From: Microtetraspora glauca
Lineage (GTDB): Bacteria; Actinomycetota; Actinomycetes; Streptosporangiales; Streptosporangiaceae
Direction of reading: 5' to 3'
DNA: 64,000 nt
NCBI GenBank assembly: GCA_001570385.1
Contig: BBYL01000032.1
Coordinates: 44,385 to 108,384, forward strand
Shown here in pieces: positions 42,784-51,780 of the stretch; within the stretch, counting starts at the first letter, position 1; every line of letters starts with the position of its first letter. The position numbers and the translations under genes are program-made. The notes under the pieces were generated by a model that saw only the letters and a program-made list of their open reading frames with translations, searched no databases and was not told the origin of the DNA.

Positions 42784-44262
42784 ATGACTTCACGTACGCC
42801 CCGCCGTACGCGCACGCCCTCCGTCGCGCTGCTGGCCGCACTGCCGGCGCTGGCGGTCGCGACCGGCGGCTGCGGGCTGCTCGGCACCGACAAGAAGGCC
42901 GACACCGGCGAGGCCGGTCAGGGCAAGGTGACCATCACGCTGGCCGGTCCGAACCAGTGGAACACCAGCGGCAGCAGCTTCGGTCCGGCCTGGGAGGCGC
43001 TCGTCGACGCGTTCGAGAAGCGCGAGCCGGGCATCGAGGTGCGCACCCAGGTGCTCCCGCTCGACGGCTTCACCCAGACGATCACGTCCCAGCTCGCCGC
43101 GGGCACCGCGCCCGAACTGGTCTTCAACCAGCCGCCGCACAAGGCCCACGAGGTGCACGCGCTCGACGAGGAGCTGCAGAAGCCCAACCCGTACGTGCCG
43201 GGCAACCAGCGCTGGATCGACGTCTTCAGGAAGGAGTACTTCGGCCCCGACGTGTCCAAGGCGCTCAGCAAGGAGAGCGGGAAGCTGGAGTACATCCCGT
43301 TCAACCTGGTGGCGATCGGCCTGTTCTACAACAAGGACGCCTTTACCAAGGCGGGCATCCAGCAGGCGCCCGCGACCTGGGAGGACTTCCGGGCCGCCTG
43401 CGCGAAGCTCAAGGCCGCCGGGTACGACCCCGTCGCGCTGGACAAGGGCGCGCTCGCCGCCGGCTGGACCTGGGAGTCCATCACCACGCAGCTCACCGAC
43501 AAGTACTACGACCAGTGGAACTACTTCGACGTCACCGGCAAGCCCGGCAAGGCGCCGAGCGTGACGGAGAAGTCCCTCTCCAAGGCGATCAAGGAGGGCA
43601 TGCTCACCGCCGCCAAGACGCCGGAGGTGGCCGAGTCGCTCAAGCTCTACAAGGAGTTCTTCGACAACGGCACGCCGAACTGGAGCGGCGTGGCCGACGG
43701 CGGCGCCACCGTCGGCTACCGCGACTTCGTCACGGGCAAGGCGGCCATGTCGTGGGGCACCGACTTCGCCGTCGAGGCGCTCAAGACGGACGCGAAGTTC
43801 GCGATCGGCACCATGCCGTTCCCGACGATCACCAAGGCCACCACTCCGGTGTCCACGGACGCCCCGGCACGCTACGGGGCCTCGGTCGGCGGCACCAGCT
43901 ACATGGTCCCGTCCACGGTCAAGGGGGAGAAGTACGCCGCCACGATCAAGTTCCTGCAGTTCATGAGCTCGCCCGCGATCAAGCCCTGGCTGGACGCCAC
44001 CGGCGGGCTGCCCGCGATCGAGGGCGTGGAGCCGTCGTCCGAGACCGCCGGCCTGCTCGAAGGCGAGTGGGGCAAGATCTACCGGGTCCACGGGTTGCCC
44101 GGAGGACCGGAGGGCTCCCCCTTCCGCGAGGTGTTCGACGGCTTCCTGCTCGGCAAGCGCTCCCTGCAGGAGGAGCTGCCCGACCTGCAGAAGTGGTGGG
44201 ACCGCGGCGTCGAGGCCGGGATCAAGAAGAACAACTGGGGTGACGAGGACTGGGCCAGGTAA
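42784..44262 (+). CDS. ABC sugar-binding lipoprotein (family 1)
   Basis: A 492-aa extracellular solute-binding protein. The signal peptide ends with lipobox ATGGC (Cys30). The mature sequence opens KVTITLAGPNQWN and has the family segments FEKREPGIEVRTQ and YNKDAFTKAGIQQAPATWEDF. It would deliver a rhamnose-containing oligosaccharide to the two permeases upstream (inference). It has its own LacI-type operator and RBS (AGAAAGGA) and is followed after 45 bases by the second DUF5722 gene. Confidence 0.92.
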   Translation: MTSRTPRRTRTPSVALLAALPALAVATGGCGLLGTDKKADTGEAGQGKVTITLAGPNQWNTSGSSFGPAWEALVDAFEKREPGIEVRTQVLPLDGFTQTITSQLAAGTAPELVFNQPPHKAHEVHALDEELQKPNPYVPGNQRWIDVFRKEYFGPDVSKALSKESGKLEYIPFNLVAIGLFYNKDAFTKAGIQQAPATWEDFRAACAKLKAAGYDPVALDKGALAAGWTWESITTQLTDKYYDQWNYFDVTGKPGKAPSVTEKSLSKAIKEGMLTAAKTPEVAESLKLYKEFFDNGTPNWSGVADGGATVGYRDFVTGKAAMSWGTDFAVEALKTDAKFAIGTMPFPTITKATTPVSTDAPARYGASVGGTSYMVPSTVKGEKYAATIKFLQFMSSPAIKPWLDATGGLPAIEGVEPSSETAGLLEGEWGKIYRVHGLPGGPEGSPFREVFDGFLLGKRSLQEELPDLQKWWDRGVEAGIKKNNWGDEDWAR

Positions 44263-44307
44263 CCAGGCGATCACTTCCTGTCGCCAACCCCCCGAGCAGG
44301 AGATGGA

Positions 44308-47300
44308 ATGTCGCACACACACTCGTCCTCACCACGGGTCCGCACGCGCTCCGCGCGCCTGCGCGGCGGGCTCCTCGCGCTCACCCTGGCCCTTTCGGGA
44401 CTGACGGTGAGCACTCCCGCCCACGCGCGGACCGCCCTCGGCGTCACCGGCGTCGCCGTCGGACAGGACACGGTCGTGGTGACCGGCGCGTCGAACGGCG
44501 GCCGGGTGACGCTGTACGCGCTCGACGCCTGGCAGGACCCCGAGAGCCGCGCCGGGGAGCAGCCGGTCGCCACCGTCGACGCGGCCGCCGACGGCACGTT
44601 CACCGCCGAGGTGCCCCGCCTGGACGGAGACGAGGACCGGCTGCACGACAAGTTCCTCGCTGTCGCCGACGGGGGTGAGGTGCTCGGCGGCGTGCGCTAC
44701 GCCACCGACCTGCGCTTCCCCGCGGCGAACCAGGCCCCCTACCCGCAGGTGCCGGGCAAGAAGGGCCTGCAGGTGCAGATGACCGACGACGCCGAGGAAC
44801 TCGGCACCGCCCACGCGGCCATCAACCTGGCCCTCGACACGGTGATGCTGGCCGGGCCGGGAGACCCCGGCAAGACGATCGAGTTCGTCTCGCAGGGCAA
44901 GCGCTACTACTTCGACAAGAGCGCGGTCACAGGCGTGGACGCGCAGGTCAAGCCGTTGTCGGACAACGGGATCCTGGTCAACATGATCGTCCTGGTCTAC
45001 GACAGCAAGAAGGCCGGCTCGGCGGCGTCCACGCTGATCCATCCCGACGCGGAGATCGGCAAGGGCACGGTGTACGCCTTCAACGTGAAGAACGCCCAAG
45101 GCGAGGAGTACTTCACCGCCGCGATGGACTTCTTCGCCCAGCGCTACACCCGCACCGACGCGAAGTACGGCAGGGCCTGGGGCTGGATCGTCGGCAACGA
45201 GATCGACGCCCAGCAGTACTGGTACAACATGGGGCGCCAGGAGCGGGGCGTCTTCCTGGAGCAGTACGCCCGTGCCCTGCGGCTGACCTGGCAGGCCGTG
45301 CGCAAGGCGGACGCCAACGGACGGGTCTACACGTCGCTGACCCACTTCTGGACCGGCGCCGTCGGCGACGACCCGACGTACACCTACAAGGGCAGGGACG
45401 TGGTGGAGGGCCTCAACGCCATCACCAAGGCCCAGGGCGATTTCGACTGGTACATCGCCTACCATCCGTACCCGGAGAACCTGTTCGATCCGGCGTTCTG
45501 GAACGACAAGACCGCGACCGACGGCTTCGACACGCTGCGCATCACGTTCAAGAACATCGAGGTGCTGCCGCGCTATCTGGCCCAGGAGCGTCTGCTCTTC
45601 GACGGGCGGCCGCGCCGGGTGATCCTGTCCGAGCAGGGGCTGAACTCCCAGGACTACACCGACGACGCGCTCAAGCTTCAGGCCGCGGCCTACGCGTACG
45701 CGTATTACAAGATCGCGTTCTCCGAGGGTATCGACTCGTTCATCCTGCACCGGCACGTCGACCACAAGCAGGAGGGCGGTCTGCGCCTCGGTCTGTGGAC
45801 CTGGGACGAGGAGCACACGTCCCCGTCCAACCCCGGCGACCGCAAGCCGCTGTACGACGTCTTCAGGTACATCGACACCGAGCGCTCGCTCGAGGTGACC
45901 GAGTTCGCCAAGAAGATCATCGGCATCGCGGACTGGAAGGATGCCATCCCGGGCTTCGATCCGGCGAAGCTCGCGACACGGAAGGTCCCGTCCACCGTCG
46001 GTGTCCAGTTGGACGCGAAGCCCGCGCTGGAACGCGTGATCTCCGACTTCGAGCAGGACACCGGCGGCTGGCGCCCCTCCGACAACGCCGCGGCCGTCGA
46101 GCGGGTGGCGGTCGACGGCGGACACGCGCTGCGCGTGAGCTTCGATCGCGACCTCCCGTCCTGGTCGATGTACGCCAAGCCGTACAAGGGCGCGGACCTG
46201 CTGCTCGACAAGGCGCTGGACGCCTCGCGCACGCCGCAGCTGTCGGTGTCGGTGCGCGTGCCGGAGACCGCCGACGACGGTTTCACGCCCGGGAACGTGT
46301 TCTCGGCCAAGGTCCGCGTCTACGGTCCCGACGGACAGGTCGCGGAGGGCGTGGGCTCGATCGACCCGGCCCGCGGCTGGAACCGGCTCACCCTCGACCT
46401 GTCCCGATGGGCGGGCCGTGGCGCGATCTCCCGCGTCAAGGTGTGGGTGCGCGGCTCGGTCGGCTCCGACTGGGCGGGCTCCTACGAGATCGACCGGCTG
46501 AGTCTGGCCCCGGTGGCTGTGCCCTCGGCGGGGCACCGCAATGTCGAGATCACGGCCTCGGCCGCGGAGCGCGGGGTGATCGGGTCCGCGGTGACGTTCA
46601 CCGTGACCGACCACGACGTGCTGCCTCTCGTCGGCTCGATCAGGCTGGGCGGTTGTGACAGCGTGACCGTCGATCCCGCGGTGCTCCGCGTGACCGGCGC
46701 GCGGACCGGCGAGAGCCGTACGACGACCACGAAACTCACCGCGTACTCGCCGGTGGACGGGAACCATCCGGTGGTCTGCGCGACCTACGCCGGGGAGACG
46801 CACCGGGTGACGGTGCGGCTGCCGGCGGCGGCGGCCTACGTGCCGCCCAACCCGGACGCGTTCGCCAACCGGGAGTTCTCGGACACCTTCGACACCGACA
46901 GTTCGGCGCGCTACCAGACGCACCGGGTGCTGCCGGAGGACAAGGAGACGCCGCAGTTGACTGTCGGCGGTGGCACGCTGTCGGCGGAGCATCCCACCGC
47001 GAGCTGGTTCGGCCTGGTCGCCGGGGACGTCTCGCCGCGCAACCCGGCGTTCAGCACCGCGATCACGATCAGGAAGTTCCAGGGGAACTCCACGGACATG
47101 GACACGGTGTACGCCGGGCTGGTGAAGGACGGGACGACCGACGTGGCGGCCTTCTACGTCAACACCGCCAAGTTCGCCGGCTTCGAGGTGCGCGGCCCGC
47201 AGGTGCCGGGCGGCCTCGCGGTCTTCGGCGTCAAGCAGGGCGTGACGATCCCGGACGGCGGCCGGTTCGCCCTGTCGCTGGTCGGCGACCGGGCCGCCAT

Positions 47301-47475
47301 GTACGCCGACTCCGGTGACGGCTGGAAGCTGCTCACCGCCGCCACGCTCGAGCATCTCCCGCAGCTGACCGACCCGGACGTGCGGGCGGGGTACCGCTAC
47401 GGGTTCGGCCTTCGCGGCGACGCGGGGACCGCCCCGCTGGTGCTCGACGCGGTGGAGGGGCGCAGCATCTCCTGA
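44308..47475 (+). CDS. Large secreted DUF5722 protein with C-terminal binding-type domains
   Basis: A 1055-aa secreted protein (signal peptide residues 1-40, ending TPAHA). Residues about 45-135 form a beta domain. Residues about 150-545 are the DUF5722 barrel with KKGLQVQMTDDAEELG, WGWIVGNEID (Glu298), WYIAYHPYPENLFDPAFWND and RVILSEQGLNS (Glu442) as likely catalytic acids, and LHRHVDHKQEGGLRLGLWT. About 580-730 looks like a carbohydrate-binding jelly roll and about 850-1050 like a second lectin-type fold. Position at the end of a rhamnoside importer operon suggests extracellular cleavage of the polymer that the importer then takes up. Confidence 0.82.
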   Translation: MSHTHSSSPRVRTRSARLRGGLLALTLALSGLTVSTPAHARTALGVTGVAVGQDTVVVTGASNGGRVTLYALDAWQDPESRAGEQPVATVDAAADGTFTAEVPRLDGDEDRLHDKFLAVADGGEVLGGVRYATDLRFPAANQAPYPQVPGKKGLQVQMTDDAEELGTAHAAINLALDTVMLAGPGDPGKTIEFVSQGKRYYFDKSAVTGVDAQVKPLSDNGILVNMIVLVYDSKKAGSAASTLIHPDAEIGKGTVYAFNVKNAQGEEYFTAAMDFFAQRYTRTDAKYGRAWGWIVGNEIDAQQYWYNMGRQERGVFLEQYARALRLTWQAVRKADANGRVYTSLTHFWTGAVGDDPTYTYKGRDVVEGLNAITKAQGDFDWYIAYHPYPENLFDPAFWNDKTATDGFDTLRITFKNIEVLPRYLAQERLLFDGRPRRVILSEQGLNSQDYTDDALKLQAAAYAYAYYKIAFSEGIDSFILHRHVDHKQEGGLRLGLWTWDEEHTSPSNPGDRKPLYDVFRYIDTERSLEVTEFAKKIIGIADWKDAIPGFDPAKLATRKVPSTVGVQLDAKPALERVISDFEQDTGGWRPSDNAAAVERVAVDGGHALRVSFDRDLPSWSMYAKPYKGADLLLDKALDASRTPQLSVSVRVPETADDGFTPGNVFSAKVRVYGPDGQVAEGVGSIDPARGWNRLTLDLSRWAGRGAISRVKVWVRGSVGSDWAGSYEIDRLSLAPVAVPSAGHRNVEITASAAERGVIGSAVTFTVTDHDVLPLVGSIRLGGCDSVTVDPAVLRVTGARTGESRTTTTKLTAYSPVDGNHPVVCATYAGETHRVTVRLPAAAAYVPPNPDAFANREFSDTFDTDSSARYQTHRVLPEDKETPQLTVGGGTLSAEHPTASWFGLVAGDVSPRNPAFSTAITIRKFQGNSTDMDTVYAGLVKDGTTDVAAFYVNTAKFAGFEVRGPQVPGGLAVFGVKQGVTIPDGGRFALSLVGDRAAMYADSGDGWKLLTAATLEHLPQLTDPDVRAGYRYGFGLRGDAGTAPLVLDAVEGRSIS

Positions 47476-47512
47476 CAAGTCTCCACACCGATCCTCCCGG
47501 GCCAGGGGCCGA

Positions 47513-47559
47513 GGGGACGCCGGAGCCGGGACGCCGGAGCCTGGGGCGCCGGCGTCCCC
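47513..47559 (+). terminator. Hairpin after the DUF5722 gene
   Basis: Arms 47513-47523 and 47549-47559 pair perfectly over 11 bp. The loop contains a short duplicated GCCGGAGCC segment. It lies 38 bases after the stop and before the photolyase stop on the other strand. Confidence 0.65.
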
Positions 47560-47643
47560 GTCGGTCAGGGGGCCCCGGCCTCCGCCGCGGCCGCGATCGG
47601 GATCATGGAGTTCACGCAGACGGTCACCGGACCGTGGGGCCGA

Positions 47644-48987
47644 TCACTCGACGGGGGTCAGCGGGGCGGGATAGCCGGGGACCTCCTTGGACAGGCGCCA
47701 CGGCTCGCGCGCGTCGATCGCGGGAAGACCGGCCAGCTCGGGGACGTACCTGCGGATGTAGGCGGCGCCGGGGTCGAACCGCCTCGCCTGCCGCACCGGG
47801 TTGAGCACGCGGCCGGGGCGGGTGGAGTTGCCGGTGCCGGCCATCCACTGCCAGTTGCCGGAGTTGTTCGCCACGTCTCCGTCGAGCAGCAGGTCGAAGA
47901 AGTGCGCGGCCCCCGCCCGCCAGTCCACGCCCAGGTGGTTGACGAGGTAGTCGGCCACGATCATGCGTGCCCGGTTGTGCATCCACCCCTCGGCGAGGAG
48001 CTGGCGCATGCCCGCGTCCACGATCGGGACGCCCGTCATGCCCTCCTTCCACGCGCTCACCGCGTGCGCGTCGTCTCGCCACCGCCGGGAGCCCGGCCGG
48101 TAGTCGTCGCGGTTGATCCGCGGGAACGCCCAGGCCACCTGGTGGAAGAAGTCGCGCCAGCAAAGCTGCCGGACGAACGCGTGCTCCTCGTCCGCCCCCG
48201 CCTCCGCGTGATCGGCGAGCTCCAGCGGTGAGACGCATCCGAAGCGCAGGTACGGGCTCAACCGCGAGGTGCGGTCGCCCGCCAGGTCGTCGTGCCCGTC
48301 CGCGTAGCCGTCCAGCCCCCGCGTCATCCACCGGTTCATGCGGGCGCGGGCGGCCGACTCGCCGCCTTCCAGGGCCGGGTGCGACGAATGGTCGGGCAGG
48401 TCGCCCGCCACCAGGCCGGACGGCACCGGGACGCGGGCCGGCGGCGGGAGCACCGCGCGGCGCCGACTGCGGGACCACGCCCGCCAATAGGGCGTGAAGA
48501 CCCGGTAGTGGTCTCCGCCTCCCGACGGCGTCAGCGCGCCGGGAGGGACGACAGTCAGGCCGGGGAACAGGCGGACGTCGACCCGTTCTCCGGCGAGCCG
48601 CCGCTCCCGGCTCCGCCCGAGCTCGCTGACGTCGGCGCTCGCGTATATCGCGTCGGCCTCCACCTCACGCGCCAGCCGCATGGTCTCGGCCACCACGTCG
48701 CCCCGCCGTACGAGCAGGTCGCCGTGCCGGGACCGGAGCGACTCGCGCAGATCGGCCAGGCAGTCGAGCAGGAAGCCGGTCCGGTGGCCGGCGGGCACCT
48801 CGGGATCCAGCACGAACAGCGGCACCACGCGGCCGCCGCGCTCGCAGGCGGCGGACAGGGCCGGGTGGTCGTGCACGCGCAGGTCCCTGGTGAACAGCAC
48901 AATCGCGGTGTCCATCGACGAAGCATTCGGCGCCGGCGCCCCGGCGGTTGCATCCGCGGCGGGGATCGTACGCGAATCGACTGGCAT
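47644..48987 (-). CDS. phrB: Deoxyribodipyrimidine photolyase
   Basis: A 447-aa DNA repair flavoprotein that splits pyrimidine dimers with light. The N-terminal half is the antenna domain (AIVLFTRDLRVHDHPALSAA). The FAD domain has SRLSPYLRFGCVSP, LCWRDFFHQ, VPIVDAGMRQL, EGWMHNRARM and NNSGNWQWMAGTG, the last typical of true photolyases. Two starts are possible: the ATG at 48987 has GGGAG seven bases upstream but adds 24 residues before the usual start; the ATG at 48915 matches the family end but has no RBS. It is divergent from a B12-binding MerR regulator, the classical LitR/CarH arrangement. Confidence 0.93.
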   Translation of the reverse strand: MPVDSRTIPAADATAGAPAPNASSMDTAIVLFTRDLRVHDHPALSAACERGGRVVPLFVLDPEVPAGHRTGFLLDCLADLRESLRSRHGDLLVRRGDVVAETMRLAREVEADAIYASADVSELGRSRERRLAGERVDVRLFPGLTVVPPGALTPSGGGDHYRVFTPYWRAWSRSRRRAVLPPPARVPVPSGLVAGDLPDHSSHPALEGGESAARARMNRWMTRGLDGYADGHDDLAGDRTSRLSPYLRFGCVSPLELADHAEAGADEEHAFVRQLCWRDFFHQVAWAFPRINRDDYRPGSRRWRDDAHAVSAWKEGMTGVPIVDAGMRQLLAEGWMHNRARMIVADYLVNHLGVDWRAGAAHFFDLLLDGDVANNSGNWQWMAGTGNSTRPGRVLNPVRQARRFDPGAAYIRRYVPELAGLPAIDAREPWRLSKEVPGYPAPLTPVE

Positions 48988-49071
48988 GGGGGTGCTCCCG
49001 CGGATGGCACGCTGGAGCGGCAGACGGCGCGTGACGGCATGGGCAGGCACGGCATGGCACGGTACGGAGCG

Positions 49072-50070
49072 ATGGACGAGGAAACGCCGAGGACACCGGA
49101 GACCGGCGGCACACCGGTCATCGAGGACGAGCACGGGGGTGAGCACGGCTACGGCATCGGCGCCGTCGCCCGCATGATCGGCGTGCCGATCCCCACGCTG
49201 CGCACCTGGAACCTGCGGTACGGCATCGGCGCGAGCGGCCGGAGCCCCGGCGGCCACCGGAGGTACAGCGCCGCCGACCTGCGACGCCTGCGGGAGATGC
49301 ACCGCCTGATCCGCGCCGGCTACGTGCCCGCCGACGCGGCGAGCTCGGCGCTGGCGCCACGCCCGGCTCCCCGGCCCGAGCCCATGGAGCCGTCCCCCGC
49401 CGTCGTGGGCCGGCGAGGTTCCGGACCGGCTCTCGCGGGGGCGCGCGCGCCGGAAGGCGAGGGTGTTCCCACCGCCGCCCGCCTGGTGGGCGCGGCGGCG
49501 GCGCTGGACGCCGTCGCCGTGGCGGACGGCATCGGCGCCGCCCTGGCCCGGCACGGCGTCGAGTGGACGTGGGGGCGGCTGGTCCTGCCCGCCTTCGCCG
49601 CGATCTGCCGCGGTCAGGCGGAGACCGGGCGGGGCGTCGAGGTCGAGCACCTGTTCTCCGACCGGCTCATGGCGGCGCTGAACGCGCTGTCCGCGCGGCC
49701 GGCCAGGCCGGTGCATCCGCGTCCGGTCCTGCTCGCCTGCGCGGAGGACGAGCAGCACAGCCTGCCGATCCACGCGCTGGCCGCGGCGCTGTCGTCCGAG
49801 CGTGGGGTGGAGACGCGGATGCTCGGCGCCAGGACGCCGTCCTCCGCGCTCGCCGGGGCCGTACGCCGTCTGCATCCGGTGGCCGTCGTCGTCTGGTCGC
49901 AGATGCGCGAGACCGGCGACCCCGCTCCGTTGGCCGCGCTGCCGAGACAACGCCCGTCCGGCCGGATCATCGTCGGCGGCACCGGCTGGTGGGACGGGCT
50001 GCCCCCTCACGTGATCCGGGTCAGCACCTTCCACGAGGCCGTCTCCCAGGTCATGGCCGCACTGGTTTGA
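49072..50070 (+). CDS. MerR-family regulator with cobalamin-binding domain (LitR/CarH-like)
   Basis: A 332-aa regulator. The MerR helix-turn-helix YGIGAVARMIGVPIPTLRTW is followed by RSPGGHRRYSAADLRRL. After a Pro-rich linker (about 100-140) comes the four-helix B12-capping part and a cobalamin-binding domain. Judged from memory of CarH, the Glu-His pair is kept (192-193), as is the lower-ligand His229 in ExHxxP, but the Trp-His of Wx9EH is Gln182-Ala183. Homologues bind adenosylcobalamin and repress photolyase and sigma genes in the dark. Position between photolyase and an ECF sigma gene fits. ATGs at 49039 and 49054 are alternative starts. Confidence 0.82.
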   Translation: MDEETPRTPETGGTPVIEDEHGGEHGYGIGAVARMIGVPIPTLRTWNLRYGIGASGRSPGGHRRYSAADLRRLREMHRLIRAGYVPADAASSALAPRPAPRPEPMEPSPAVVGRRGSGPALAGARAPEGEGVPTAARLVGAAAALDAVAVADGIGAALARHGVEWTWGRLVLPAFAAICRGQAETGRGVEVEHLFSDRLMAALNALSARPARPVHPRPVLLACAEDEQHSLPIHALAAALSSERGVETRMLGARTPSSALAGAVRRLHPVAVVVWSQMRETGDPAPLAALPRQRPSGRIIVGGTGWWDGLPPHVIRVSTFHEAVSQVMAALV

Positions 50071-50084
50071 CCCGTTCTTGGTGG

Positions 50085-50133
50085 CCTCATGCTCGTGATG
50101 AGGTTGACGGGTCTCAGCACGCCTGCCTATGAA
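50085..50133 (+). promoter_or_regulatory. Promoter with upstream palindrome before the ECF sigma gene
   Basis: CCTCAT-N7-ATGAGG (50085-50103) directly abuts a -35 TTGACG (50104-50109); an 18-base spacer leads to a -10 TATGAA (50128-50133). The palindrome is a candidate site for the upstream MerR-type regulator, though a weak 6-bp terminator hairpin is an alternative. Confidence 0.55.
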
Positions 50134-50227
50134 TAGATTTTGAGTAGTTTTCTGTACGGCCGGGGGAGCACGGCGGCAGCGCCGGGGGCACCGCAGCGGA
50201 CACGTCCGAAAACGGGGGCTCGTCGAC

Positions 50228-50767
50228 ATGGACGACACACGCGGCGACACGAGCGAGACGATGGAGACGCTTCTCGCGCGCGGGGAGCCGGGAGCGCTCT
50301 GCGAGTGCTTCCGGACGTACGCGCCGATGGTCCGTTCCTACCTGCGGCGGCTGGTTCCGGCGCAGGACGTGGACGACGTGGCGCAGGTCGTCTTCGCCGA
50401 GGTGTGGCGGTCCCGGCACCGGTTCGACCCGGCCAGGAGCCTGTCCGCCTGGCTGCTGGGCATCGCGCACAAGCGGGCCGTCGACCATCTGCGCGCCCGC
50501 GCGCCGCGTACCGTGCCGATCGAGGCAGTCGCGGAGCCGACGGACGGCCGCGCGGCCGGGGACGACCTCGCCGACCGCGACCTGGTCCGCCGGGCCCTCG
50601 CCGAGCTGCCGGTGGCCCAGCGGCAGGCCATCGCGCTGGCGTACTACGGCGATCTGACCCAGCGGGAGATCGCCGAGCGCCTCCGGGTCCCCCTCGGCAC
50701 GATCAAGGCCCGTACGACCCGGGGCCTGCACCGGCTTTCCGCACTTCTGGAATCGGCGGCGACATGA
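50228..50767 (+). CDS. ECF-type RNA polymerase sigma factor
   Basis: A 179-aa sigma factor. Region 2 reads DVDDVAQVVFAEVWRSRHRF with WLLGIAHKRAVDHLR; region 4 reads ALAELPVAQRQAIALAYYGD followed by LTQREIAERLRVPLGTIKAR. No anti-sigma gene is adjacent, so control is probably at transcription, through the MerR/B12 regulator (compare LitS in Streptomyces). The stop overlaps the next ATG by four bases. Confidence 0.92.
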   Translation: MDDTRGDTSETMETLLARGEPGALCECFRTYAPMVRSYLRRLVPAQDVDDVAQVVFAEVWRSRHRFDPARSLSAWLLGIAHKRAVDHLRARAPRTVPIEAVAEPTDGRAAGDDLADRDLVRRALAELPVAQRQAIALAYYGDLTQREIAERLRVPLGTIKARTTRGLHRLSALLESAAT

Positions 50768-51780
50768 ACATGAGCACGCACGCGAGCGTCGGAGCGACCA
50801 CCGACTCGGGCGTCGAACACGTCCGGCCGCGGGTGGCGGTGTCGAGCTGCCTTCTCGGTGAGCCCGTACGGTTCAACGGGGGGCACTGTCGTGACCGCCT
50901 CCTCACCGGACCTCTGTCGGAGTTCGTGGACTGGGTGCCGTTCTGTCCTGAAATGGAGATCGGCCTCGGAACGCCCCGCGAGACGCTCAGGCTCGAACGC
51001 TCTCCCGACGGCCCGCGCCTGGTCACCCGGAAGACCCGCAGGGATCTCACCGAACCGATGACGTCCCTGGGGACCGCGAGGGCGGCGACCCTGGAGGTGG
51101 ACGGCTACGTCTTCAAGGCGAAGAGCCCGAGCTGCGGGATCCACGGCATCCCCGTCTACGCGGGAGACGCGGCCGCCGACCGGCGGAACCGGGGCGTGTT
51201 CGCCGCCCGGATCGTCGATGCGCACCCGCTCCTGCCCGTGGAGGACGAGGGGCGGCTGAACGACGACGTGCTGCGCGAGGCGTTCATCGAGCGGATCTTC
51301 GCGCACGCCCGGCTGCGCGCGTTCCTCACCGGTGAAACAGGCAAAGCAGGCGGGATGCGTCCCGGCGCCCTGGTGGCCTTCCACTCCCGCCACAAGTTGC
51401 AGATCCTCGCGCACGACCCCGTGGGCTACCGCCGGATGGGCGGTCTGGTGGCCGAGGCGGGCGTCCGCGCCGGTGACCGGCTCGCCGCCGACTACGCCGA
51501 CGAGTTCCGCGCGGCGCTCGCCGTACGCGCGACCATCGGGCGTAACGTCAACGTGCTGCAGCACTGCCTCGGCATGGTGAGCGATCACCTCGACCCGGTC
51601 CGGCGGGCCGACCTCGACGAGGTCATCCACGACTACCAGGCCCACCTGGTGGCGTTGAGCGTGCCGCTCGCCCTGCTCCGGCACCATGCCAGGGGGGCTG
51701 GCGCCGCGTACCTGCGCGACCAGACGTATCTCTCGCCCTACCCCCACGAGCTGGGCCTGCGCAACCATGTCCCGGCCTGA
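50764..51780 (+). CDS. DUF523-DUF1722 protein
   Basis: A 338-aa two-domain protein. Residues about 20-165 are DUF523, with Cys residues in VSSCLLGEPVRFNGGHCRD, FCPEMEIGL and KAKSPSCGI that could hold a metal or Fe-S centre. Residues about 200-325 are DUF1722 (ALVAFHSRHKLQILAHDP; LGMVSDHLDPVRRADLDE). The gene family recurs beside photolyases and LitR-type regulators in several phyla. Biochemical function is unknown; a role in photo-oxidative stress is inferred. Coupled to the sigma gene upstream and the SDR downstream. Confidence 0.88.
   Translation: MNMSTHASVGATTDSGVEHVRPRVAVSSCLLGEPVRFNGGHCRDRLLTGPLSEFVDWVPFCPEMEIGLGTPRETLRLERSPDGPRLVTRKTRRDLTEPMTSLGTARAATLEVDGYVFKAKSPSCGIHGIPVYAGDAAADRRNRGVFAARIVDAHPLLPVEDEGRLNDDVLREAFIERIFAHARLRAFLTGETGKAGGMRPGALVAFHSRHKLQILAHDPVGYRRMGGLVAEAGVRAGDRLAADYADEFRAALAVRATIGRNVNVLQHCLGMVSDHLDPVRRADLDEVIHDYQAHLVALSVPLALLRHHARGAGAAYLRDQTYLSPYPHELGLRNHVPA

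Noticed and set aside
47644..50250. An 868-codon minus-strand frame that would extend the photolyase N-terminus by over 400 residues
   Set aside because: The extension is antisense to the MerR-B12 gene and low-complexity; photolyases start near VLFTRDLR.
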